This document shows positions 34,151-45,493 of a stretch of 64,000 bases of DNA, in pieces. The stretch is from contig JALIZF010001823.1 of NCBI GenBank assembly GCA_029948255.1, forward strand, positions 397,001 through 461,000. The letters are read 5' to 3'. The DNA is from Telmatactis stephensoni. Taxonomy: Eukaryota > Cnidaria > Anthozoa > Actiniaria > Isophelliidae. The position numbers were made by a program, and so were the translations under genes. The notes beneath the pieces are model-generated. The model searched no databases. It saw nothing but the letters and a program-made list of their open reading frames with translations, and was not told the origin of the DNA. Position 1 is the stretch's first letter, and every line of letters begins with the position of its first letter.

Positions 34151-37100
34151 CTCACCCCCCCCCCCCCCCCCCCCACCCCCTCCAGAGAACTTATCTACTC
34201 ATCTTCACTGGACTGATTTTTTTATCATTTCTAACAGTTGGACAGTCAAATTTATTACCAATATCCCATACACTGTTAGGAATGTCCATTTCCAACATAC
34301 TGTCCTTTCCAACTGTTAGTATGTTGGAAATCTCATTTTCACTAGCAAATTTCCATCGGTAGAAATAGTCGCAGAAGTCCAATTTCCAAAAATCATGGAA
34401 ATTTGCTAGAAAATGAAATTTCCAAATATTTCCAACTGTTGAAAATTTGTTAAAAATTTGCTAGAAATTTCAATTCCCAACTAGTTTATAGAAACTGGTC
34501 AAATATGGCTTCGAAACTCTCGTTAATAAGTTCACTTAAGTCTGTTTCTCACCGTAAAAATTTTCCCACGCGCTCAATTATAGCGAAGTAACGACAATCC
34601 TGGCCGTTGCCACTTTTTTCCTCATTTGGATTAAAAAATTAAGAAGCAAGGAAAAAAGAAAAATCGAAAAACTGTTTCCAATGCCAGTTCTTGTTGATAG
34701 TCGATATCATTATTCATACAATTAGCTAGAACAAGATTTTTTTTTTAGATTTGGCGATAAAAATGAGTGGAAAGCCACGGCATCAACAAGTTGATGATAA
34801 AACAAACAAGAAAAATAATCACAAACAGTTTTTGTATTGCAATTCAAAATAGGTTTAAACAAAGGATTAAGACATGTTTTGACTCCAAAGTTTTGATCTT
34901 CCTGCCGTCGCTGTCAAAGAGAAACAATTGATAGTTTGAATAGCAGGTTGTTGATACAACATATGAATAAAGCTCCCTGACTGCTAGGCGCTGTTGATCA
35001 CTCTATTCAATCAAAGGAGATTACTGGTGTTCTATTTTATTGTGACACCTTGCTTAACATCAGTGACCCGGCTGAGATGTTAGTATTCTAGTGCAATTTT
35101 TGTCGATCAAATCATTGAAATGACTTTTTTCCCTGGAATACGATGTTTTTGGTATTTCTAAGTCTCTTTTAGGACTCAACCAAGCGGCTTCACAATGTGG
35201 GATTTTATGGTAATGGCGAGATGAAGAGTCAGGAGTTCAAAACTTTCAGCGAGAGGTGTCAATCTGTGTATGTTATTTTCCCATATATCGTCAAACTTGT
35301 AACTTTTTTGTCATGTTTATGATTTAGGAAACATTAGAAAAATAAGGACGTTCAACCATTTTAAAAAACAATTGTCTTTTTGTGTCAGTACATAGGTTTT
35401 TTCCCCTTCAAATTCAAATTTTATTCTCTCGATTTCGAAGTGAGGGAAAACGCGCACGTCATTTTAGATCATGTCCTTTAAAAGTCCCTAAAAAGATTCT
35501 CTAGTATGCTTGACATTTATTCAGTTTTAGAAATTATCAAGAAACTAGCTAAAGAAAGTCACAAAACTAACTGGCCAAAGTACTACTCAAGTTGAAGATT
35601 TGAACGCGTGGACAAATTTTCAGACGTCGAAAAAGTATTGTCACACAATAATTTTTCCCAATCTTTTATTCAAACATTTTTTAGTAAAACGTATGGATTA
35701 TTTTCATCCCAACTTTTTGGCTAAAGATTCAACCCTCTTCAATATTTATGTTTTGTTGATAAGTTTGTTAGTTCTTGGTTCATTTATTACCCGTTGTAAC
35801 GAGTGAGCCATGAATTGTGTTTGTACAGCATTGCTCATGTAAAACAACACAAAATTCATGTCTTTGTTTGATAAAAGAAGAAATAGAAAGAGCCGGGAAT
35901 TCTAAATATAGCAACAAACAGTGGGATAGTATCCGGTACGTACACAGTCGGAAGTTCGTGATCTTCTGGTGTTGGGCGCGTTTTAATGATCGAAGAATCG
36001 TATCCAAATTTTCGAGAAAAAAAAGCATTTTCAACTTAAACAAAGATAAACTATGTAAAATGCAACATATCATCAGAATCAAACAGTGAAAAAAGTGTTT
36101 GAAAATTATAAACTAGCTACTTTGTACATGATTAATATCTCGCTGAGTAAAGTGCTATGGCAGAGGAGGATGGACAGTGGCGCGCAAAGGATCATGGTTC
36201 AAAATGAAATTCTAACTCAGTTGACTCCAACCATCGAGGTGATAACATCAATAGAGGCTCTCAAACAACAACACTATCGATCAAGAATATAGATTTTCGA
36301 GAATACCGACTTAGTAATAATACACTGTATCGATCCATCATATCCATTCGAATTGACAGCACCAAGTTTACCTTCCCTGGCGATGCCGGAAAGTCATCTA
36401 CTGCCATTTCAGCTTTGTAAATATATTCGCCTCCAGAAAGGCGCCTTCTGGTCGTTCCATCGTGCGATACATCTATCCAAAAGTTTGCAAACCTTAACTC
36501 TCCATGTCTTGTTAGAGTACACAGAAGCATTATTTCTCAGATAAGCTATTTTGTAAGTTTTATCAGTTAGTTCATAGCTTTGATTCCTTATCAGTTATGA
36601 AAGTCGAGATACCGATATTATAACTACAGCGGAAATATAATGTTTGGCAAATTTAGCAAAGCTTATATGTAAAACTGATGCTGAATGAATCAGGGATTTT
36701 CTTGACGTAGGTTTATTGTATTTGCTTTTTGTAGGCTTCTTTCCTGGAATTATTAAATGTCGCCATGAGGAACATGCTTTCTCTCCGACCGGAACAAGAT
36801 TTTAAATGGACCGGACTGCTTCTGCTTTGAATTGGAAGCGTTCATACTAATAAAAAACATAAAAGGAAGGCTTTTTAGGCGTGAATGAAGCTTCATAATA
36901 ATAATATCCCTTCTAGTATTTTAAGATTTCCTTGGATTTTCCAAGTTTACTATTGGGAAACCTGACATTGACCTGAGTATGACGCGGTATTTTTGTCACC
37001 TTTTGGAACAAGATGGCAAATTTTCTTGGTTTTCAAACCGCTCTATCTCTGAAACCGCTGAGGGGGCAAATGGGGGCAACCACTTAAAATCAAAGTTCAG

Positions 37101-38160
37101 TTCTTGAACTTTCCAGATATGTAAATTTTGTTGGTTTATTCGCTAACAATATGTGATTTCACATAGTTTGAAAGTACCTACTCTGCAGAGTTTATCTCTG
37201 CGAGAAGTATCATGCGTGACTGAAAATGATGACAAAAGTTTAACTGAAAATATCACTTGTCTTTCCGATATTTAATGTCAGTTCGATTCCTTGATAACTC
37301 AACATTGATTCTGAAGACTTAAATTGCAAAGTTTCAACTAAATTCAAAAGAAAAATTCCGTATTTATCGCCATTGTATGTATTTCGAGTGAATAATCTGT
37401 CACGCCAGAAGCGACCTTGAAGGAGCAAGTTTGATTGGTCTAACGTATCACGTGGGAAGTGTCCATCCTCCTCTGGTGCTATGGTTTATATAAATCAAAA
37501 CAATTATCGATGCCCTTTTAAAGCAAATTAAAATATATATCACCAGTTCAACGTTTGACCAGCTTTCAAATGATATATAATTTATGAGTTATGGTTTGTT
37601 GTTACGCTGTGAACTGATTCTGACGAAATGCAAGCTTTTCCGAATTGACACTGCGAATCTTTAGGAAGACAGCTTAACTTTGGACGTCTCCATGAGTGAA
37701 ATTAATACTTGAAATGTTGGTCGTCTAAATCAATTTAGAGTTACTAGTTCGATGTTTACTGAATGGTCATTGTCCACATGACATCTAGCCAAATAATATG
37801 CATTAATTATGTTTTGTATTTGTATTTTTTCGGTACTTATTTGCCACATTACACTAGTAGACCTCTTTAGAAACCAGAGGGCTTATAAGAAGCATCAGAC
37901 CACCTCGCTTATTTCGTAATTATCTATCATTAGTTTCAATGGAAGTAACAAGGTGGATAATATTGTAGAGATTTTTTTACATGGCAGAGATGTTTTTTAC
38001 AATGCAGATTTTTTTACAATACTTTTTTTACACAACACATTAAGTTTTCAAATAGATATTTTTACAATAGCAATTTTATAAGATATTTTATATATACATA
38101 CATAGTTTGGTAAGCATACTAACAAGTATTGAATAGGAAATGTACAATAAAGATCTATTA
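34151..38160. other. Intergenic, no gene seen
   Basis: Starts with a poly-C tract (34157-34175), then a region rich in TTTCCAACTGTT/AGTTGGAAA-like short inverted motifs (34230-34490). Short frames up to 100 codons near 35.8-36.5 kb have no recognisable domains or splice context. Confidence 0.45.
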
Positions 38161-38640
38161 CAGTGCGTTTCACATAACTTTTGCCAATTTTTTCCGAAGT
38201 TCGTTCGGAAGTTCCGAAGTTCGTATCGTACTTGGGAAGTTCACAACGAACTTCGTTGGTGAACTTCGAACTTACTTCCCGCGTAAATTCGGTAATTCGG
38301 TTAGAATCAACTTCGTGGTTTTAGTCAACACTTGATCGATTTAGTTATGAGTTTCTTAGCTTTAGCAAACAGGGAAGTGCTGTGCCTAAAGAGGTTCGCA
38401 ATTTATTTAATGAAAGATCGCTTGAAAGAGGCAAACAAGCTCAAATTACCGTTTGTCGCGGCGAATAGATATATTTTTGAGAAGTGGTTGTGCCGAGGCA
38501 ATACAGGGAGAAAATAGAATAATTATTTCAAGTACATAAAAAGCAATCAAGATACAAAGATTCAGTTTTGGTGGCTCTCTTTTTCGCTATAAATGTACCT
38601 TTGTTTTGGTATGTATGCAAATAAAAGTGTAGACATGTCA

Positions 38641-39440
38641 GGGTGTTACTAAAACGAGTAACGCAGTAATGAGTAACGAGTAATCACAGTAATGGAAAAA
38701 CGAGTAATAGCCAAATTTCGCTACATCGAAATTTTAAAAGACACTTTTTACACAGGAAATTAATCAAAAATTCCATTCCAGATTGTGAATTAAAATCAAC
38801 AACAAACTCTCACTAGGCGTTTGATTAGTCACACTCTGGATGTTTATCGAGTTTTATAGTATGAGGAAAAAAAATTTGTCCATCAAAAATAAAATGGTGC
38901 GAAGTCATTGCGAAGTTACAAAGTCGGAGGCTGCGAAGAAAGTTTAGGAACTTTATCTTACCTCTCCTAAACCTCTCCTCCCTCGCCTAACTGATCCTAA
39001 CTTAGTTAACTTCACACTTGCAAGATCGTACACTGCTGCATATTTTTAAGTGATCAGCGAGGAACGCCTTGAAGATCGTGCTGTTCGATCGATAAACGCA
39101 GAAAAACAAAAACAAAATTTTGACGTGCTCCCTTGCTTTAGCAGGTTAGTGAATAAATACAATTTGTGACTGCAGATCGAGAATTTAAGCAGAATACTTT
39201 TATTGTTTTGTTTTGCGTGCATTAGTCACTATAAATCGGCCAAACATGCTAGGACAGGTTTTGGATTTGAAACCTGGTGCGATCTAGGATCACTTTGTTT
39301 TACCGGCGATGGACTTTGAAATGCCCTGCGTAAAAAGTGTCTTTTAAAATTTCTGTGTAGCGAAATTTGGCTATTACTCATTTTTCCATTACGTTGATTA
39401 CTCGTTACTCATTACTGCGTTACTCGTTTTAGTAACACCC
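38641..39440. mobile_element. Mutator-like MITE, 9-bp TSD, nested
   Basis: Ends GGGTGTTACTAAAACGAG and CTCGTTTTAGTAACACCC; long arms (over 100 bp) pair to AAAAGTGTCTTTTAAAAT. GACATGTCA occurs directly on both sides (38632-38640 and 39441-39449), a perfect 9-bp duplication. It is 800 bp and has no coding sequence. Inserted into the outer fold-back. Confidence 0.9.
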
Positions 39441-39483
39441 GACATGTCATCTTTGAGACCGACCACCGAAGATCTTATCTTTA

Positions 39484-39909
39484 AGCCGCGGCTACACGAG
39501 CGATTTTTTGCTTGCACAGGCGACGCGATTTTTAAAATCGCCAACGCACGGGAAATCGACGTGTAGCACTCTTGCACAGGCGACGCGACAGCTGAAAAAA
39601 TCGCCAAACAAAGTTGCGAGAAATTAATTGAGTTGAATTTTTCGCGAACGTATTCGTGGACTTTGTCGCTCGTTGTAGACCACTCTGTCAACTTTTCCTT
39701 GCACTCGCGACGCGACCAAATTTCAATTCTTCAATTCTTCACGATTATTTTGACCGACAAAACCACGATTTGATTATTTATATTTTTGGATTTCATCGCC
39801 AACATTTATCGTCAGCTTTTGTCGCTTCGTGTAGCCACTACCGAGCGCCGATCATTTCAGAAAATCGCGTCGCCTGTGCAAGCAAAAAATCGCTCGTGTA
39901 GCCGCGGCT
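39484..39909. mobile_element. Harbinger-like MITE, TTA TSD, nested
   Basis: Ends AGCCGCGGCTACACGAGCG and CGCTCGTGTAGCCGCGGCT, with pairing continuing through GCTTGCACAGGCGACGCGA. TTA at 39481-39483 and 39910-39912. A TWA duplication is characteristic of PIF/Harbinger. Inserted in the outer fold-back just right of the Mutator-like unit. Confidence 0.88.
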
Positions 39910-41103
39910 TTACCCTAAATTCGATTCCTGACAAAGAAAAACTCATGTTTGGCAAATTAAATCTGGAGCATTTACATGTGAGATTTATAGATGAACTGCT
40001 TCGAAGAATCTTTCTGTATAATAATAAATCCTGAGAATATAAATATGATAGTAGTTAGTAAAACGCCTAGAGGTTTTTTTGGCCAAGTTTGTTTTTGTCG
40101 TTCAATAATTTCAAGGTTAGTCGGCTTTGTAAGATATTATCCATGTCATTCTTTCAAATTGTGTTTTTAAAAAAAAGTTGACAACCATGCCTTAAACTCC
40201 TTGGCAGAATCTTCCATTGCTCAGTTCTAGATCTACTGAATTACCGAATTTACGCGGGAAGTAAGTTCGAAGTTCGCCAACGAAGTTCGTTGTGAACTTC
40301 CCAAGTACGATACGAACTTCGGAACTTCCGAACGAACTTCGGAAAAAATTGGCAAAAGTTATGTGAAACGCACTGTAACATTATATTCACAGAGAAGAAA
40401 GTCTTTGAGATTTTTGGTAAAAGAATAAGAATAACTACCAGTAATTCGAGAATTCAAGGAGTTGTACAAGGTAGTAGATTATTAGTTCTAAATACTATTT
40501 GCAATCACACCTGATAGAACCTTTAAAACAATTACACATTGATGTTTCATGAAATTATTACGATCTCTGCTAAATATCAGATTCAATTCCATCGGAACCT
40601 TTTTAACTGGCTTGATCGGAAAAAAGGTCGGAAATTTTATACTGTCGATTGATAGTGTCCTAATAGGTAGTATACTTTAATATAAAATTAAGTGAGTATT
40701 CAATGTTTCTTTTTAGGGAGCTCGAGGGGTGAACTGCTCCTAAACCGTTCCCCCTAGCTCTCGCCCTAGCTCTATCCTTCCAGGCTAGAGTTGCACCAAG
40801 AGTTGACAGGGTTAGTCGTTGGATGAATTCTTAACCATGCAGTGGATAAAGTGACGGCGTTGTCCAATGAATTTATCTACTTGTTACGAATTTATCCAAT
40901 GTATAGCGCTATCCGCCATTCGCGCAACTGGGTGAGCCAGTAATCACGGATAACACTATCATACTCTGAAGCGGGACCACTGTGAAGCCAGCAACACACG
41001 CAGTTGTTACAGAGAGTGCGACAATGTATCCATGGTAACCATATGGTAGAACGATGACGTTAAAACCATGTCATCAGTGTACCAATAAATTGCGTAAAAG
41101 TTT

Positions 41104-41275
41104 AAGATAAGATAAGATAAGATAAGATAATTTATTTATCGTCAATAACATAGGGAGTGGTTGCCCAATCTCCCGAGCACGAGGCTCATGATATACATGC
41201 TTGACAAAATAATATCAACTAAAAATATACCAAATGCATGTTGAATTAACAGTTTTATCACATCAATAAGAGTAG
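41104..41275 (-). mobile_element. LINE-like 3' end with (GATAA)n tail
   Basis: About five GATAA units, then TTTATTTATCGTC and a GC-richer block ending near ACAAAATAATATC. Read on the minus strand this resembles a non-LTR 3' UTR terminating in TTATC repeats. No coding portion. Confidence 0.45.
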
Positions 41276-41333
41276 TTCAAAATTGTACTCATTCCTGATC
41301 CTATTTCAGGTCTAAACACATGCAGGGAAGGGC

Positions 41334-41348
41334 GTTTCTATTGGCAAC
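41334..41348 (+). promoter_or_regulatory. X-box-like RFX site
   Basis: GTTTCTATTGGCAAC matches the RFX consensus RYYNYY-N3-RRNRAC at every defined position. It ends 35 bases before the kinesin start codon. X-boxes are known to drive ciliary genes, which suits a kinesin-2 motor. Binding is untested. Confidence 0.5.
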
Positions 41349-41373
41349 AGCGACACCCAAGCGAGGCCGCTGA

Positions 41374-41381
41374 TGACGTCA
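41374..41381. promoter_or_regulatory. CRE palindrome TGACGTCA
   Basis: A perfect CREB/ATF half-site pair two bases upstream of the kinesin ATG. It would lie in the 5' UTR if transcription starts further upstream. Chance occurrence cannot be excluded. Confidence 0.35.
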
Positions 41382-41383
41382 CG

Positions 41384-44031
41384 ATGAGTGAGTGTGTCAA
41401 GGTCATAGCGCGCTGTCGACCATTGAATGCAATTGAATACAAAATGAAAACAGAAATGGTAATCAGTATGGACCCCAGGAGGCGCCAGTGCTCGATAAAA
41501 AAGCCTTCAGATTCTTCAAGTACGAAGAAGATTTTCACCTTTGACGGGGTTTTTGACTCCTCGTGTGGGACGGATAAGATCTACCAGGGGATTGTACAGC
41601 CGATAGTACAGGGTGTCATGGAGGGGTATAACGGTACGGTTTTTGCATACGGACAAACTTCCTGCGGCAAGACCTTTACTATGGAAGGTGTCAGCCAACC
41701 GGAAACTCAAACTGGTATCATTCCTAGGTGCTTTAAGCATATATTGAACAGTATCCATAGCAACAGTATCCATGACAACCGGGAATATCTACTTCATGTG
41801 TCTTTTCTGGAGATCTATAATGAGGAAATACGGGATTTACTGGTTAAAAATACGAGATGTAAGCTTGAAATCAAGGAGCATGCTGATAAAGGAATGTATG
41901 TCAAGGGTTTGTCAAGTATAACTGTAGACTGTTACGAAGATATGCAGGAGATATTGACCATAGGATCGGCCAATCGTTCAGTAGGATCGACCAGCATGAA
42001 TACTGATTCGTCACGGTCGCATTCAATATTTATAATTGATCTCGAAATGGGTGTTCATAACGGCGAAGGTCAGGAATTCTTTCGTAGTGGAAAATTAAAC
42101 TTGGTTGACTTAGCGGGTAGTGAACGACAAGGAAAGTCGCTTACGACAGGGGAACGATTTCGAGAAGCGACAAGAATCAACTTGTCGTTGTCAGCTCTTG
42201 GGAATGTCATATCTGCTTTAGTGGACGGTAAAGTCAAACATATTCCTTACAGAGACTCTAAGCTTACTAGACTGCTACAAGATTCCCTCGGAGGGAACTC
42301 TAGAACGTTAATGATAGCGTGTATTAGCCCTGGTGCAAATAACTACGAAGAGACACTAACTACTCTAAGATATGCTAAGAGAGCTAAGAATATTAAGAAC
42401 AGGCCAAGAATCAACGAAGATCCCAAGGATTCTTTGATCAAGAAATACCAAGAAGAGATCCAACAGTTGAAGAGGATTATTGCAAAGGAGATTGATATTC
42501 CACCACACCTTGCATTGGAAATCGAAGGTATACAATCCCTATGTAGCAAATATTGCCAATCAAGAATGTACGAAAGCTGTTGCATGTGCTTCAGTATTCG
42601 TCTCTTTCCTTCCCTCAATGCACTGCGCCCTGGCAGTATCGGCTTACAAAACACTAAAGCCTGGTTCTCACTAGCGACGCAAGCATAAGCGCAAGCAACA
42701 TACGCAGACTCAGTATGGTATTGTTCATTAGCGGTGCTTGTCTTTTCTCACACGTCGGTAATAAATGCAGTACTGGGTCTGCGTATGTTGCTTGTGATTA
42801 TGCTTGCGTCGCTAGTGAGAACTAGGCTTAAATGGCCGCGGAATCGCCGCTATCATACAAACCAAACTATCCTATCCTAATTAAGAAGCTGCAAGCGATT
42901 GCACAGGCCATATTATTTGTCAATTCTGTCTGTTGAGTTAAACCTGGGCATACAGCTATTCTCTACTGTCGCATACCCTGTCTTCTGTTTTTGGGGGTAG
43001 TCACCAAATTTGTTTTATTTCAATGACAATAGAACTATCCCCCCAAAACAGAAGGCATTATGGGGTATGCGAAAGTAAAGAATATAATGTTTCTCGTAAC
43101 ATACCATGGGATATCCCATAGCACTTGTACATTCGTGTACAAAATAAAAGTCAAGTGCGTGATCCTAGTTACAGAACAGTCCATGGTTTAGCACTTGAAT
43201 ATATTGTATAGCTAGTCCACTTTTTTTAAATTTGTGACATCCATATCACAGGATTTCGGATTTCGGATTTCGGACGGACGGACGGACGGACGGACGGACG
43301 GACGGACGGACGGACTGACTGACTGAATGGGGGGAGGGATAGCTCTCCCCCTCGTCTATGTCACCACAGCACAAGAGAGATCCTTTTTTTTCTTTTCAGA
43401 ACTACGAAAAAAGAAAGCGCTCAAAACTTCTTCATTATCCCAACAAGAAAGCTTAACTACAGTAACTACAACAACAACAAGATACGAAGTCCAAGAAATC
43501 CAAACCGAAGTCTTAAAGAAAAAGATCCTTCAAGCAGAAGGCTGTAAAACGTTATCCGATCTAAAAACTCAATTGTCGGTAGAAAAGCGAATACAATACG
43601 AAGCCTATCAAACTGTACTAGAAGAAAACCAAACGACAAGGAAGACGCGTCGTCATGACGACAGCCCATGCGCACTGGCTCTAGAATATCCAGCAGCGTC
43701 ACCAATAGACGAGGATCTATATCGATGTGCGTCGACGTCGACAGACGATCTTTTAAGTCTACAAAGTCTAACTGAACTATCGTCATCGGATGATGAAGTT
43801 TTTAACCAAAACTGGAATATTCGTGAAAATGTGTTGTGTAGAGAGGTAGGAGATGGTCGATCACGTAGCGTATCACCGTACATTGGGGATTCCATCAAAA
43901 ACGAGAAGAATGGACAGAGTAAGGGGAAGAAGTTACCGGAAGAAGTTACCTTTCTTGACGAAGAGGTAAATATAGCAGCCAGTTATAGGAAATATTTGAA
44001 TCACACTAAAAACTCATTCAGTAACTGCTAA
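41384..44031 (+). CDS. KIF17-like: Kinesin-2 motor protein (OSM-3/KIF17-like), 591 aa
   Basis: ATP-driven microtubule plus-end motor; family members carry intraflagellar transport cargo in cilia. Exon 1 (41384-42527) encodes the whole motor: P-loop GQTSCGKT (90-97), switch I NTDSSRSH (206-213), switch II DLAGSE (242-247), then the kinesin-2 neck linker AKNIKNRPRINEDPKDS and EEIQQLKRII. GT at 42528 joins an AG before 43400. Exon 2 runs to a stop at 44031, phases agree (GAA, then G split with AA). Exon 2 has a short Glu/Lys-rich coiled-coil-prone part and a low-complexity acidic Ser tail. The total is far shorter than KIF17 (about 1030 aa), lacking the long stalk. One intron is unusual for a kinesin. 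Reading through the donor would give a different end inside a MITE. More 3' exons cannot be excluded. Confidence 0.88.
42658..42828. mobile_element. Harbinger-like MITE in kinesin intron, TAA TSD
   Basis: Ends AGCCTGGTTCTCACTAGCG and CGCTAGTGAGAACTAGGCT. TAA flanks at 42655-42657 and 42829-42831. It lies just downstream of exon 1, so readthrough of the splice donor translates into its left end. Confidence 0.85.
42957..43083. repeat. Small fold-back in kinesin intron
   Basis: ATTCTCTACTGTCGCATACC pairs with GGTATGCGAAAGTAAAGAAT, and CTTCTGTTTTTGGGGG with CCCCCCAAAACAGAAG. About 127 bp, non-coding. Confidence 0.7.
43263..43324. repeat. (GGAC)n microsatellite
   Basis: About 13 GGAC units preceded by two GGATTTC units and followed by GACTGACTGACTGA. 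It lies some 75 bases before the 3' splice site of kinesin exon 2. Confidence 0.9.
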
Positions 44032-44089
44032 GACTTATGCCGGACTTTGCCACATATAGACTCAGTGATTTCTTCCATTTCCGCACTTC

Positions 44090-44230
44090 CCTTCCTCCCT
44101 CCTTCTTGGTCCCTCCTTCTTTCTTTCCTTTCTTCCTTCCTCCCTTCCTTTCCGTCCTTCCATCCTTTTAGTTCCTTCCTTCCTTTTGTCCTTCCCGTTC
44201 TCGTTTTGGCTTCCTTCCTTCCTCCCATGC
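44090..44230. repeat. Polypyrimidine (CTTC/CTCC)n tract
   Basis: Interrupted CTTC, CTCC and CTTT units immediately downstream of the kinesin stop codon, probably in its 3' UTR. The frames it contains on both strands are repeat translations. Confidence 0.85.
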
Positions 44231-44359
44231 ATCGGCATCCTACAGTTGTCTATTAAACTCAAGAGAGAGAGAGAGGAGGAGCCGGACTGTACCAACAAGT
44301 CTTAATGTTGAATTAAATAATACATTTCTTATGCGTTTTCACCGGAAATATTGCGGAAT

Positions 44360-45493
44360 TTAAGGACGGTGCCCACTACTGTCAGCGCGCACTGCGTTCT
44401 GCGCATGGCCCTTCGTAGTAAAAACATCGTAAAAACAAAGCAGTTTTGCGATATTTGGATAAATAAAACTTACTTGCTTGTAGAAAAAACATTTGAATGT
44501 TCCTGTAGTAGAAATAAATTCAGTATTGATGAATAAAACTCGCTTAAAACCACTGTTTTGATCACAAGGACTAGATAAATTGGCCGCCATCTTGGAAATG
44601 TCCCATAATGCTTTGTAAAATCTGTCTATACTCTGTATGGAGGGCTAGGGATTTCATCGTATTTCGTGCGTTTATCGGTAAATAACTTCTTAAATCGCCT
44701 GGATACCGCAAGGGCGGATCCAGGGGGAGGGTCGCGGGGGTCAGGACCCCCCTGTGTTTATCAATGAATATGTCATGAATTTGCGACAGCAGTAATTTTT
44801 TTTCTGTGAAAAGACTCACTTTTAACATTCATTGAAATAGCAATGCCAACCCTCTACCCATTCAGTTGTAAATATAATTTTTTTTTCTAATAAAAAGTGT
44901 TAAAAAATCACTAGTTTAGCAATTAATGTCATATTTTCAGCGAGTTTCAATGGCTTAAGACCTTTTCGTTTGGGTTCCCTGTTTGTAAACGTCACGTGAC
45001 CCCCACCTTTGAAAAATCCTGGATCCGCCCTTGATACCCCTCTTTTTTCCTTTTGTAAATTATAAACCAAAGAAAAATCTAGAATTATATAAGCTTTTTA
45101 TAAATTTATAATTGAAAAATGATAACAAATATCACATATTATATTTAGCAATCATAGACTAGAACATCCTAAAACCAAGTAAATATTTTTATTAGAACAT
45201 TGTTTTCTTTGTTTTCGCGGTTTTATGGTATTGCCCTACCAGAGAATTATGCTTAGTGTTTTAGGGGAAAAAAGTTTGAAACTTATTGGAAGTATAGAGG
45301 ATTTTTAATTTTTTTCTTTGGGTCGATCGTCAAAAATGCATTTTCCGCAACATTTGATGACGTATAACTCATTAAAATGCGTGGTGGCCCCCATTTTTTT
45401 TCTTGGATTCTAACAGCCTACAATGGGTTCTTTCACACCCATATAGATTTTAGAGAAAATAATTACTTTCACATTAGTGGGCACCGTCCTTAA
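44360..45493. mobile_element. piggyBac-like MITE, TTAA TSD
   Basis: TTAA-GGACGGTGCCCACTA at the left and TAGTGGGCACCGTCC-TTAA at the right. TTAA at both boundaries is the piggyBac hallmark. The interior is AT-rich and without coding sequence, and it hosts another element at 44708-45032. Confidence 0.8.
44708..45032. mobile_element. Nested MITE, GGGCGGATCCAGG ends
   Basis: CAAGGGCGGATCCAGG and CCTGGATCCGCCCTTG are perfect inverted ends. GATACC occurs directly at 44702-44707 and 45033-45038. Ends resemble hAT MITEs, whose usual duplication is 8 bp, so the class is tentative. Confidence 0.7.

Larger units (their letters stand above)
38161..40375. mobile_element. Outer fold-back (TA-flanked) hosting two inner elements
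   Basis: TIRs of about 145 bp begin CAGTGCGTTTCACATAAC and end GTTATGTGAAACGCACTG, with TA directly outside both ends. The TIRs are internally repetitive (GAACTTCGGAAG words). CAGTGC ends and TA flanks resemble Tc1/mariner termini. Inside lie a complete Mutator-like element (38641-39440) and a Harbinger-like element (39484-39909). Confidence 0.85.

Noticed and set aside
36261..36530. 89-codon minus-strand frame with mixed composition
   Set aside because: No recognisable domain, no matching splice sites that extend it, and no partner exons nearby.
42528..42688. Kinesin frame continuing past 42527
   Set aside because: The continuation leaves the kinesin family pattern and runs into a MITE. 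The GT at 42528 joined to the AG at 43399 restores a plausible frame.
43466..43898. Minus-strand frames opposite kinesin exon 2
   Set aside because: Antisense shadows of a coding exon.
44028..44298. Lys/Glu/Arg-rich minus-strand and Ser/Pro-rich plus-strand frames
   Set aside because: Produced by the CTTC/CTCC polypyrimidine tract after the kinesin stop codon.
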